From Candidatus Thioglobus sp. (lineage in GTDB: Bacteria > Pseudomonadota > Gammaproteobacteria > PS1 > Pseudothioglobaceae): DNA of 5,972 nt. The notes below the pieces were generated by a model. It ran no database searches and was not told the DNA's origin. It saw nothing but the letters and a program-made list of their open reading frames with translations. The stretch covers positions 1 to 5,972 of the forward strand of contig JAAOIF010000073.1 of assembly GCA_015163925.1 (NCBI GenBank), written 5' to 3'. Positions 1 to 5,875 of the stretch are shown piece after piece (the first letter of the stretch is position 1; each line of letters starts with the position of its first letter). The position numbers and the translations under genes were made by a program.

Positions 1-129
1 GCCAAATACTAACGGCTGGCGCTTCAAAACCTTTTCAATTTTGGCGCTCAGAGCTTTTAAAGACAAATCCACCTCGCCTTGCCAAACCAGCGTAGAGCCG
101 ATGGGGACTGGGTTTTTGATAAGGGACCC
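1..129 (-). other. Unidentified open frame fragment beyond the ilvD breakpoint, running off the window
   Basis: Leftward of the point where IlvD similarity ends, a different minus-strand frame, shifted relative to ilvD, stays open for 43 codons to the window edge. An in-frame TGA at 132-130 precedes it. The translation includes NPVPIGSTLVWQGEVDLS and a lysine-rich, helix-like KALSAKIEKVLKRQP stretch, which reads like real protein rather than random sequence. It is not the missing IlvD C-terminus, and I do not recognise the family. It has no convincing start codon, so it may be an internal piece of another gene joined to ilvD by rearrangement or misassembly. A chance open frame of 43 codons cannot be excluded. 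Confidence 0.3.
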
Positions 130-1442
130 TCAAAGCGAATTACTATCACATCTCCGGGCTTGATTTCGTCGTTTAGCACGGCGGCAAGGGCGGTTTCCTC
201 ACGATTGAAGCATTTTGCCACGCCTTGAAAAGTCAAGCCTTCCTTGCCGGTGATTTTCGCCACAGCGCCGCCAGCAGCCAAATTACCACGCAAAATTCTC
301 AGGTGAGAATCCTTTTTAATCGGATTGTTAATGGCTCTGATAATGCTTTGGGAAGTGGGGTATGGGGCAACGCCTTGCAAGTTTTGTGCCATAGTTTTGC
401 CGGTCACGGTCAGGCATTCGCCGTGCAATAATCCGCCGTCAAGCAGCATTTTCATTAGTGGTAAAGTGCCGCCGATTGCCACTAATTCACTCATCATATA
501 TTTTCCCGATGGCTTGAGGTCGGCTAAAACCGGCACTTTTTCGCCAATTCTGCTGAAGTCATCAAGCCCCAAATCCACTCCAGCGGCACTTGCCATGGCG
601 ATTAAATGCAGCACTGCATTGGTTGAGCCGCCGAGTGCTATGATGACGGTAATGGCATTTTCAAACGCCTTGAAAGTCATAATGTCAGTCGGCTTAATGT
701 CTTGTTCTAACAGGCTTAACACCGCCTCGCCGGCACGCTTGCAGTCTTGATTTTTGGCTTTTGATATGGCATCTTGCGCACTGGAATTTGGCAAACTCAT
801 TCCAAGCGCCTCAATCGCACTTGCCATCGTGTTTGCGGTATACATTCCGCCACACGAGCCGGCACCGGGAATGGCAGTTTTTTCAATATTTTCCAACTCA
901 ATTGCATCGATTGAGCCGTTTGCAAATTTGCCGACTGCTTCAAACACGCTGACCACATCAGTGCGATTTTTGCCGGGCAAAATAGTGCCGCCATACACAA
1001 AAATACTTGGGCGATTTAGCCTTGCCAAGCCGATGATACAGCCGGGCATATTTTTGTCGCAACCGCCGATTGCCACCACGCCGTCAAAGCCTTGGCAGCC
1101 GACCACAGTTTCAATCGAATCGGCGATTACTTCACGAGAAATTAGCGAATATTTCATTCCCTCCGAGCCCATAGAAATGCCGTCAGAGATGGTAATAGTA
1201 TTGAAAATCACGCCCTTGCCGCCTGCTGAATTAACGCCTTTTTCCGCCTCATCAGCCAGCTTGTTGATGTGCATATTACACGGCGTTACCATCGACCAAG
1301 TGCTGGCGATTCCGACCTGAGGCTTGCTGAAATCTGCCGGCTCAAAACCAAGCGGATAAAGCATTGCACGGGAGGGAGCGCGCTCAAAACCATCCACCAC
1401 CGGGGCTGAATATTTTCGCGGATATTTTTTTGGATTTGGCAT
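57..1442 (-). CDS. ilvD: Dihydroxy-acid dehydratase IlvD, C-terminally truncated with an aberrant tail
   Basis: IlvD dehydrates 2,3-dihydroxy-3-methylbutanoate and its isoleucine-branch homologue to the 2-keto acids, the third common step of valine, leucine and isoleucine synthesis in the cytoplasm. The N-terminus (KYSAPVVDGFERAPSRAML) matches the family. The expected Fe-S cysteines are present: Cys55 (TPCNMH), Cys128 (GGCDKNMPGC) and Cys197 (GAGSCGGMYTANTM). Likely Mg-binding residues Asp87, Asp129 and Lys130 are also present. Similarity holds to about residues 436-440 (IRFEGP). The family then continues with a KGGPGMREML-like stretch, but here 21 unrelated residues follow and the frame stops. 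At 461 aa it is about 100 residues shorter than the usual ~560 aa short-type enzyme and lacks the GRFSGG region with the catalytic serine, so this product is probably inactive. The cause is either a real deletion or rearrangement, or an assembly join. No clear Shine-Dalgarno sequence precedes the ATG. The gene is divergent from the GNAT gene. Confidence 0.93.
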   Translation of the reverse strand: MPNPKKYPRKYSAPVVDGFERAPSRAMLYPLGFEPADFSKPQVGIASTWSMVTPCNMHINKLADEAEKGVNSAGGKGVIFNTITISDGISMGSEGMKYSLISREVIADSIETVVGCQGFDGVVAIGGCDKNMPGCIIGLARLNRPSIFVYGGTILPGKNRTDVVSVFEAVGKFANGSIDAIELENIEKTAIPGAGSCGGMYTANTMASAIEALGMSLPNSSAQDAISKAKNQDCKRAGEAVLSLLEQDIKPTDIMTFKAFENAITVIIALGGSTNAVLHLIAMASAAGVDLGLDDFSRIGEKVPVLADLKPSGKYMMSELVAIGGTLPLMKMLLDGGLLHGECLTVTGKTMAQNLQGVAPYPTSQSIIRAINNPIKKDSHLRILRGNLAAGGAVAKITGKEGLTFQGVAKCFNREETALAAVLNDEIKPGDVIVIRFEGPLSKTQSPSALRWFGKARWICL

Positions 1443-1469
1443 AATTATTTGTTGTATTAAAAGTGTTAA

Positions 1470-1484
1470 ATTTTAGACTAAAAT
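1470..1484. promoter_or_regulatory. Palindrome with back-to-back -10-like boxes in the ilvD/GNAT divergent gap
   Basis: ATTTTAGACTAAAAT is a perfect inverted repeat around a single central base. It places TAAAAT, close to the sigma-70 -10 consensus, on both strands: 1479-1484 for the rightward gene and 1475-1470 for leftward ilvD. The implied start sites would leave leaders of roughly 15-20 bases for each gene. The -35 matches are weak; TTAAAA at 1457-1462 with a 16-base spacer is the best rightward candidate. The symmetry could also be an operator. The AT-rich setting makes chance similarity likely, so this is only a candidate. Confidence 0.3.
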
Positions 1485-1507
1485 AGCAACTTTTATTCAG
1501 GTTTTGC

Positions 1508-1936
1508 GTGGTGTCAGATAAAGCTTCCCAGATTTTAAAACTGCTTGCCCCTTTTGTGCAAGAGGGGAAAATTTTGCCCAGAACTCATTCTCAAATTAGT
1601 GCAAATATTGATGATTTTGTCTTGCTTTTTGAAGAAAAAAAACTGATTGCTTGTGCTGGCTTAAAGCCTTATAAAAAGGGGGCTGTGGGGGAGATTTACT
1701 CTCTGGCTGTGGCAGAAAATTCACAAAAAACCGGCGCTGCTGCAAAACTCTTAACTCAAATTATTAGCAAGGCAAAAAAGCTTAATTGCACTAAAATTTT
1801 TGCTCTGAGTAAGCATAATATTAACTGGTTTCTCAAGCAGAAATTTACTCAAATGGAGGTTGGAGATTTGCCTGAAAATCGGCAAAAATCATTTGACCAT
1901 CAGCGCAATTCTTGTATTTTTTTCAAAGATTTATAA
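1508..1936 (+). CDS. Standalone GNAT acetyltransferase resembling the ArgA (N-acetylglutamate synthase) C-terminal domain
   Basis: The 142-residue product is a single GNAT domain. The acetyl-CoA loop (Q/RxxGxG/A) appears as Q73-KT-G76-A-A78, after the beta-4 strand EIYSLAVAE. Its closest recognisable relative is the acetyltransferase half of ArgA: the opening LLAPFVQEGKILPRT, the segment HNINWFLKQKFTQMEVGDLPE and the ending FDHQRNSCIFFKDL follow ArgA's THWF..RGF..VDV..LPE and YNYQRRSKVLVKDL in order. The amino-acid-kinase half of classical ArgA is absent, and the 65 bases upstream leave no room for it, so this is a short, ArgA-C-like protein. By family it could acetylate glutamate with acetyl-CoA to start arginine synthesis, but substrate is inference. 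The start is GTG at 1508; GTG at 1511 is an alternative, and an in-frame TAG at 1484 limits further extension. It ends nine bases before rnt, so the two are probably cotranscribed. Confidence 0.82.
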   Translation: MVSDKASQILKLLAPFVQEGKILPRTHSQISANIDDFVLLFEEKKLIACAGLKPYKKGAVGEIYSLAVAENSQKTGAAAKLLTQIISKAKKLNCTKIFALSKHNINWFLKQKFTQMEVGDLPENRQKSFDHQRNSCIFFKDL

Positions 1937-1945
1937 TGCAAAATT

Positions 1946-2533
1946 ATGCAAATTAAACAAAGAATTAGGGGCTATTTGCCGGTTGTAATTGATATTGAAA
2001 CTGGCGGTTTTAATGAAAAAACCGATGCGATGTTAGAGATTTGCGCCATTATTATTGGCTTGGATGAGGCTGGAATTTTCTACCCGAAAGCCCAGCAGCA
2101 CTTCCACATTGAGCCTTTTGCCGGCAGCGTTTTAGAGCCAAGTGCGCTGAAATTTAACGGCATTGATGTTGATAATCCTTTGCGGCTGGCAGTTGCAGAA
2201 AAAATCGCCTTAACAGATATGTTTGCCCAGATTGAAACTGAGCTGAAAACTACAAGTTGCACTCGTGCTATTTTGGTCGGCCATAATGCTTTTTTTGATT
2301 TGGGATTTCTGCAAGCCGCCGCCGCTCGGAGCAAGCTCAAAAGCCCATTTCATCAGTTTTCAACGCTTGATACAGTCAGCCTCTCAGCGCTACTTTTTGG
2401 CGAAACGGTGCTGGCGAAATCAGCCAAAAAAGCCGGCATTGAATGGGACGATTCTCAGGCGCATTCGGCGTTATATGACACTCAGAAAACTGCCGAATTG
2501 TTTTGTCATATTTTCAATCAGCAAGATTTTTAG
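1946..2533 (+). CDS. rnt: Ribonuclease T
   Basis: RNase T is a cytoplasmic DEDDh 3'-5' exoribonuclease that trims the 3' ends of tRNA, 5S and 23S rRNA and other stable RNAs; it acts as a homodimer. All catalytic residues are visible: Asp16 and Glu18 in VVIDIETGGFN, Asp118 in VGHNAFFDLGFL, and His173 and Asp178 in QAHSALYDTQKTAELF. Phenylalanines equivalent to those that stack on substrate bases in the E. coli enzyme are at least partly kept (Phe22, Phe117). The 195-residue length is slightly under the ~215 of E. coli, with a shorter N-terminus and C-terminal tail. The ATG at 1946 lies nine bases after the GNAT stop and lacks a good Shine-Dalgarno sequence. The 3' end overlaps convergent plsC by 20 bases. 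The family occurs mainly in gammaproteobacteria. Confidence 0.96.
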   Translation: MQIKQRIRGYLPVVIDIETGGFNEKTDAMLEICAIIIGLDEAGIFYPKAQQHFHIEPFAGSVLEPSALKFNGIDVDNPLRLAVAEKIALTDMFAQIETELKTTSCTRAILVGHNAFFDLGFLQAAAARSKLKSPFHQFSTLDTVSLSALLFGETVLAKSAKKAGIEWDDSQAHSALYDTQKTAELFCHIFNQQDF

Positions 2534-3230
2534 CTTGCAATTTAGTCCAATTTCTAATCTCTTTTACTAATTCCGCCGCCGATTTTTCCTCAGCGCTAAT
2601 CGGCTTGCCGATAATTACAGTTATCAGCCCCGGAAATTTGATGAAACTGCCTTTAGCCCAGAGTTTGCCGGAGTTGTGAAAGACCGGCAGCAAGGGGGTT
2701 TTAGCCTTTTTGGCAATAGCAATTCCGCCTTTTTGATAGTTGCCGAGTTTGCCGTAAGGCTGGCGTGTGCCTTCGGGGAAAATTATTACGAAAATCCCAT
2801 TTTTGAGCCTTTCAACCCCTTGGGAAATGACTTTTTTAAGAGCTTTTAGTTTTTCGCCACGGTCAATAATAATCGGTTTTAGCAGCCAAAGTCCCCAGCC
2901 GAAAATCGGAATCCACAGCAATTCTTTTTTTAAAACCCAAGTCTGATGTGGAAAAATCTTTTGTAAAGCAAAAGTCTCCCAAGTGGATTGATGGTTTGAA
3001 ATAATCACGCAAGATTGCTGAGGAATATTTTCTCTCCCAAGCACTTTTAGCTCAATTTTACAAGTGATTTTCAGCCACCAGATGTTAAATTTAGCCCAAT
3101 TTGACAAGACTTTATAACGAAATCTGAGCGGCAGAAAAAATACCAAAATGGCAAAACTTACTACAAAAATTAACACAATTTCTGAACCTAAAAGAAACAA
3201 AAGCGACCTCAAATACAGCATAATATCCAC
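2514..3230 (-). CDS. plsC: 1-acyl-sn-glycerol-3-phosphate acyltransferase (PlsC)
   Basis: PlsC transfers an acyl chain from acyl-ACP or acyl-CoA to the sn-2 position of lysophosphatidate, giving phosphatidate for membrane phospholipids. The 238-residue product has a hydrophobic membrane segment at about residues 9-33. The acyltransferase motif I follows as SNHQSTWE, with His80 and Glu85 forming HX4E; the usual residue is Asp, but Glu is seen in related proteobacterial proteins. Block II/III includes IIIDRGEKLKA at about 120-130, and the EGTR substrate-phosphate motif is at 153-156 (FPEGTRQPYG). The VFHNSG segment at 183-188 fits motif IV. The first possible start is GTG at 3230; ATG at 3221 (residue 4) is an equally plausible start, and neither has a strong ribosome binding site. 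It is convergent with rnt and divergent from the HAD phosphatase gene. Confidence 0.94.
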   Translation of the reverse strand: MDIMLYLRSLLFLLGSEIVLIFVVSFAILVFFLPLRFRYKVLSNWAKFNIWWLKITCKIELKVLGRENIPQQSCVIISNHQSTWETFALQKIFPHQTWVLKKELLWIPIFGWGLWLLKPIIIDRGEKLKALKKVISQGVERLKNGIFVIIFPEGTRQPYGKLGNYQKGGIAIAKKAKTPLLPVFHNSGKLWAKGSFIKFPGLITVIIGKPISAEEKSAAELVKEIRNWTKLQAKNLAD

Positions 3231-3247
3231 TTTGATAAAAACTTAGA

Positions 3248-3277
3248 ATTTTAACTTTTTTATGCCCATTAATACAA
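3248..3277 (-). promoter_or_regulatory. Candidate sigma-70-like promoter for plsC
   Basis: Reading leftward, TTGTAT at 3277-3272 and TAAAAT at 3253-3248 are separated by 18 bases, resembling -35 and -10 elements. Transcription would begin near 3241, about ten bases before the GTG start of plsC. The -35 box lies inside the first codons of the divergent phosphatase gene, as the 31-base gap requires. The region is AT-rich, so the match may be chance. Confidence 0.3.
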
Positions 3278-3903
3278 TTTTATTTGACTTGGATGGCACT
3301 TTGATAGATACTGCCCCGGATTTGGCGTATGCCTTGAATTCAGTGCTGAAACGCCATAATTTAGCCGAAAAACCTTATGAAAAAATCAAGCCCTTAGTGG
3401 CTTTTGGGAGTAAGGAATTGGTGAAATTTGGTTTTGGCTGTGATGAGTTTGCGCCAGAATTTAGCGCTTGGAATCAAGAAATATTACAAATTTACAAGGC
3501 TAATATTGCCAAAAATTCTGCCCTTTTTGCCGGATTTGAGGCATTGCTAAAAAATATTAAAAGTCAGAAAATGTTTTGGGGAATTGTTACAAATAAACCG
3601 GAAAATTTGACTCATTTACTCTTGCAAAAACTTGGCTTAAAGCCTGATGTGGTGGTCTGTGGCGATACTTTGGAATTTAACAAACCGCATCCAGCGCCGC
3701 TGCTTTACGCTTGCGCTCAGTTGGCGGTTTTGCCGCAGAATTGCCTGTTTGTCGGCGATGATAAAAACGATATTCTGGCAGGCAAAAACGCCCAGATTAC
3801 AACTGTGGCGGCGGCTTACGGCTATGGGAAAGTTGAGCAAAATTGGGGCTATGATTTTATTATTAACAAACCGGAGGAATTGGAAAAATGGATATTGGAT
3901 TAG
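3262..3903 (+). CDS. gph: HAD-family phosphatase, phosphoglycolate phosphatase (Gph) / MupP type
   Basis: This 213-residue cytoplasmic phosphatase shows all HAD motifs. Motif I is FDLDGTLIDTAPD, with Asp9 the nucleophile and Asp11 the acid/base; motif II is VTNKP with Thr110; motif III is Lys141 in NKPHPAPLL; motif IV is VGDDKNDILAG with Asp166 and Asp170. The NKP and YGYG stretches are typical of the Gph group, which removes phosphate from 2-phosphoglycolate. Several details fit MupP better, the N-acetylmuramate-6-phosphate phosphatase of peptidoglycan recycling in Pseudomonas: tryptophan before the motif II strand (FWGIVTNKP), GDD instead of GDS in motif IV, and an NWGYDFIINKPEEL ending. 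The nearby yciK-like gene supports this, since mupP and yciK are neighbours in Pseudomonas. The exact substrate stays open. The T-rich leader has no Shine-Dalgarno sequence. It overlaps rmuC by 16 bases. Confidence 0.9.
   Translation: MPINTILFDLDGTLIDTAPDLAYALNSVLKRHNLAEKPYEKIKPLVAFGSKELVKFGFGCDEFAPEFSAWNQEILQIYKANIAKNSALFAGFEALLKNIKSQKMFWGIVTNKPENLTHLLLQKLGLKPDVVVCGDTLEFNKPHPAPLLYACAQLAVLPQNCLFVGDDKNDILAGKNAQITTVAAAYGYGKVEQNWGYDFIINKPEELEKWILD
3873..3877 (+). promoter_or_regulatory. Shine-Dalgarno sequence of rmuC inside the phosphatase gene
   Basis: GGAGG lies ten bases upstream of the ATG at 3888, within the last codons of the preceding phosphatase gene. It is the strongest ribosome binding site in the window and supports the choice of ATG 3888, which overlaps the upstream stop (3901-3903). 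Confidence 0.7.
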
Positions 3904-5021
3904 TATTTTTAGGAATTTTAGGGGTAATTTTAGGGGCTTTTGGCGTTTATTTTTACTTGAATGGAAAATTACAAAAATTAACCGTTGAAAATATTGAGCT
4001 GAAAACTCAACTGACGGAAAAAGAAAAAACTTATGAGTTTATAAAATCCTCTAAAACCCAGATGCAAGACGACTTTAAGAAAATATCCGATGCGATTTTA
4101 AAGCAAGATAAATTGGATTTAACTGCTAAAAACACCGAATTATTAAGCCCGTTGGAGAAGGAATTAAAGCAATTTAAACAAAGAATTGAGACCATTACTA
4201 AAGAGCAATCCGATGACAGAAGTGCTTTAAAACAGCAGATTCAGAGCCTATCGCAAAAAAATGAAGACACTTTGAAGAGTGCTGAAAAACTCACAAACGC
4301 CCTGACTTACGACAACAAGCAGCAGGGCGATTGGGGGGAGATGGTTTTGGAGTCAATTTTGGCGGATTCGGGGCTGAAAAAAGACCAGCAATATCATATT
4401 CAAAAAAGCCTAAAAGACGATGATGGGAATATTTTGCGGCCAGATATTATTGTTAATTTGCCTGATAAAAAAGACATTATTATTGATTCTAAAGTATCGC
4501 TAAAACACTATCAGAACTACACTTCCGGCGATTCTGAGGCGCTGGTAGAGCATATAAAATCTGTTAGTAATCACATCAAAAATATCTCTCTCAAGGCTTA
4601 TGAAAATTTAGTTGGAGTGAATACTTTGGATTATATTTTTGTGTTTTTTCCGATTGAGGCTTCACTTTTGGTGGCTTTGGAAAAAAAGCCCGATTTGTTC
4701 AATGATGCACTGAAAAAAAATGTGGCATTGGTGTCTCCCTCAACTTTAATGATGAGTCTGAAAACCATAAATCACATTTGGAATACTGAGCGGCAAAACC
4801 AAAATACTGAGGAAATTGTGCGTCAGGCGGAGAAAATGTATGGGAAATTAGTGGGTTTTTTAGAGTCAATGAACGACATAGAAAAGCATTTGGACAAGGC
4901 GCAAAATAGCTATAAATCCGCACGGAGTAAGCTTTCTGAGGGTAATGGAAATTTAATCGGGCGGGCGCAAAAGCTGCAAGAATTGGGCGTGCAAAGCAAA
5001 AAGCAAATCAGCGAGGCTTAG
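3888..5021 (+). CDS. rmuC: DNA recombination protein RmuC
   Basis: RmuC family proteins are predicted membrane-anchored nuclease-like proteins; in E. coli loss of rmuC raises inversion at short inverted repeats, so a role in limiting DNA rearrangement is proposed, but the biochemistry is poorly known. The 377-residue product has an N-terminal membrane segment (about residues 4-24), a long charged coiled-coil region (about 28-135), then the conserved RmuC domain. Its signatures are NKQQGDWGEMVLESIL (143-158), RPDIIVNLPDKKDIIIDSKVSL (184-205) and VFFPIEASLLVAL (252-264), followed by VSPSTLMMSLKTI (282-294). Glu151, Asp186, Asp200 and Lys202 fit a PD-(D/E)XK-like active site. It is shorter than the ~475 aa E. 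coli protein, mainly in the coiled coil and C-terminal tail. It starts inside the end of the phosphatase gene and its stop touches the next start, indicating translational coupling. Confidence 0.94.
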   Translation: MDIGLVFLGILGVILGAFGVYFYLNGKLQKLTVENIELKTQLTEKEKTYEFIKSSKTQMQDDFKKISDAILKQDKLDLTAKNTELLSPLEKELKQFKQRIETITKEQSDDRSALKQQIQSLSQKNEDTLKSAEKLTNALTYDNKQQGDWGEMVLESILADSGLKKDQQYHIQKSLKDDDGNILRPDIIVNLPDKKDIIIDSKVSLKHYQNYTSGDSEALVEHIKSVSNHIKNISLKAYENLVGVNTLDYIFVFFPIEASLLVALEKKPDLFNDALKKNVALVSPSTLMMSLKTINHIWNTERQNQNTEEIVRQAEKMYGKLVGFLESMNDIEKHLDKAQNSYKSARSKLSEGNGNLIGRAQKLQELGVQSKKQISEA

Positions 5022-5768
5022 GTGAATATTGACGCAAATTACAAAATTACTGCAAATGAATTGCAAAATAAAGTGATTTTGGTAACTGGCGCTAATCGGG
5101 GGCTAGGGCGGGCGGCGGTGCTGGATTTGGCTCAGGCAGGGGCTTTGGTGGTAATGCTGGGGCGAGATTTTGGCGGCTTGGAGGCAGTTTATGACGAGGT
5201 CGTGAGCGCTGGTTTTCAGGAACCTTTTCTGTATCCGCTGGATTTGGAGGGGGCAACTCCGCAGAATTATCAGCAATTACAAGCCGATATTTTGGATAAT
5301 TTTGGGCGTTTGGACGGGCTGATTTTGAACGCTGCAACGCTTGGAACGCTGATGCCCATTGAGCAATACGATATTAAGATTTGGTATTCAACTATGCAAA
5401 TTAATCTGAATGCGGCTTTTATGCTGACTCAGTTTTTGCTGCCGCCGCTGAAGCAATCAGTTGATGCAAGGATTTTGTTTCTCTCATCGGCGGTAGGGCG
5501 CACGGCACGGGCTTATTGGGGGGCGTATGGGGTGAGCAAATTTGCGCTTGAGGGCTTGAGTAAAACCTTGTCTGAAGAGTTGGAAAAGACTAATATTAGG
5601 GTAAATTCGCTGGACCCGGGGGCTATGAAAACCAAAATGCGCCGGGACGCTTATCCTGCAGAAAATGCTGATAAAAACCCTTTGCCATCAGCGAAAAGCC
5701 CAGCAATTGTGTATTTGATGGGTGAAAAATCTAAGGGCTTGAATGGCGAAAAATTGGTAATAAATTGA
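5022..5768 (+). CDS. yciK: YciK-family short-chain dehydrogenase/reductase
   Basis: This is a classical SDR oxidoreductase with a Rossmann fold. The nucleotide-binding motif is TGANRGLG (residues 22-29); the active-site tetrad is visible as Asn128, Ser156 (LSSAVGR), Tyr169 and Lys173 (YGVSK). The usual NNAG motif is replaced by NAA at 103-105. YciK is the closest match: LDGLILNAATLG, NLNAAFMLTQFLLPPL, GRTARAYWGAYGVSKFALEG and MRRDAYPAENADK follow the E. coli protein segment by segment, including the AFP/AYP motif after the PG loop. Length (248 aa) is near the family's ~250. The physiological substrate of YciK is not established. The GTG start lies directly after the rmuC TAG, with GAGG five bases upstream (5013-5016), so it is probably translated by coupling from rmuC. 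Synteny with a MupP/Gph-type phosphatase recalls the Pseudomonas mupP-yciK neighbourhood. Confidence 0.9.
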   Translation: MNIDANYKITANELQNKVILVTGANRGLGRAAVLDLAQAGALVVMLGRDFGGLEAVYDEVVSAGFQEPFLYPLDLEGATPQNYQQLQADILDNFGRLDGLILNAATLGTLMPIEQYDIKIWYSTMQINLNAAFMLTQFLLPPLKQSVDARILFLSSAVGRTARAYWGAYGVSKFALEGLSKTLSEELEKTNIRVNSLDPGAMKTKMRRDAYPAENADKNPLPSAKSPAIVYLMGEKSKGLNGEKLVIN

Positions 5769-5810
5769 ACAAGATTTTAGGGTTTCTGCCAACAGGCACG
5801 GTCTCATTCC

Positions 5811-5844
5811 CTTACTGTCTCCCTGAACTTGATTCAGGGTCTCA
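5811..5844. repeat. 34-base hairpin-containing repeat, copy 1
   Basis: This copy matches the one at 5909-5942 in 33 of 34 bases; the only difference is A at 5814 against C at 5912. Its core is an inverted repeat, CCCTGAA (5821-5827), loop CTTGA, TTCAGGG (5833-5839), followed by TCTCA. A shorter match to the repeat's end, GGTCTCA at 5800-5806, may be a remnant of another unit. No T-run follows the hairpin, so it does not look like an intrinsic terminator. It resembles dispersed intergenic palindromic repeats seen in many proteobacteria, but I cannot assign a named family. Confidence 0.85.
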
Positions 5845-5874
5845 GCTCTTGCTTTTGCTTTTGCTTTTGCTTTT
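5845..5874. repeat. Hexamer tandem repeat (GCTTTT)
   Basis: Four perfect GCTTTT units (5851-5874) follow one unit with a single change, GCTCTT (5845-5850), directly after repeat copy 1. Such short arrays gain and lose units by slipped-strand replication, so the length probably varies between strains. It lies about 80 bases after the yciK-like gene's stop, outside any gene I can see. Confidence 0.85.
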
Positions 5875-5875
5875 C

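Noticed and set aside
1..45. GCCAAA (1-6) and TTTGGC (40-45) as ends of an insertion element near the ilvD breakpoint
   Set aside because: A six-base inverted match 33 bases apart is expected by chance, and neither copy lies at the breakpoint; no transposase is seen.
325..1320. Long plus-strand open frames opposite ilvD
   Set aside because: They lie antisense to a clearly conserved IlvD sequence, resemble no known protein, and follow from ilvD's codon bias on the other strand.
1936..1956. Tiny frame starting with the ATG that overlaps the GNAT stop (TAATG)
   Set aside because: It ends after six codons in a different frame from rnt; a coupling role is conceivable but nothing supports it.
3262..5768. 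A novel defence system built from a HAD phosphatase, RmuC nuclease-like protein and SDR
   Set aside because: Each gene matches a widespread chromosomal housekeeping family, the order recalls the known mupP-yciK neighbourhood, and there are no mobile or defence genes nearby.
5819..5842. Intrinsic terminator after the yciK-like gene
   Set aside because: The hairpin stem CCCTGAA/TTCAGGG is followed by TCTCAGCTC (copy 1) or TCTCATCC (copy 2), with no T-run; the weak TGCC/GGCA hairpin at 5787-5798 also lacks one.
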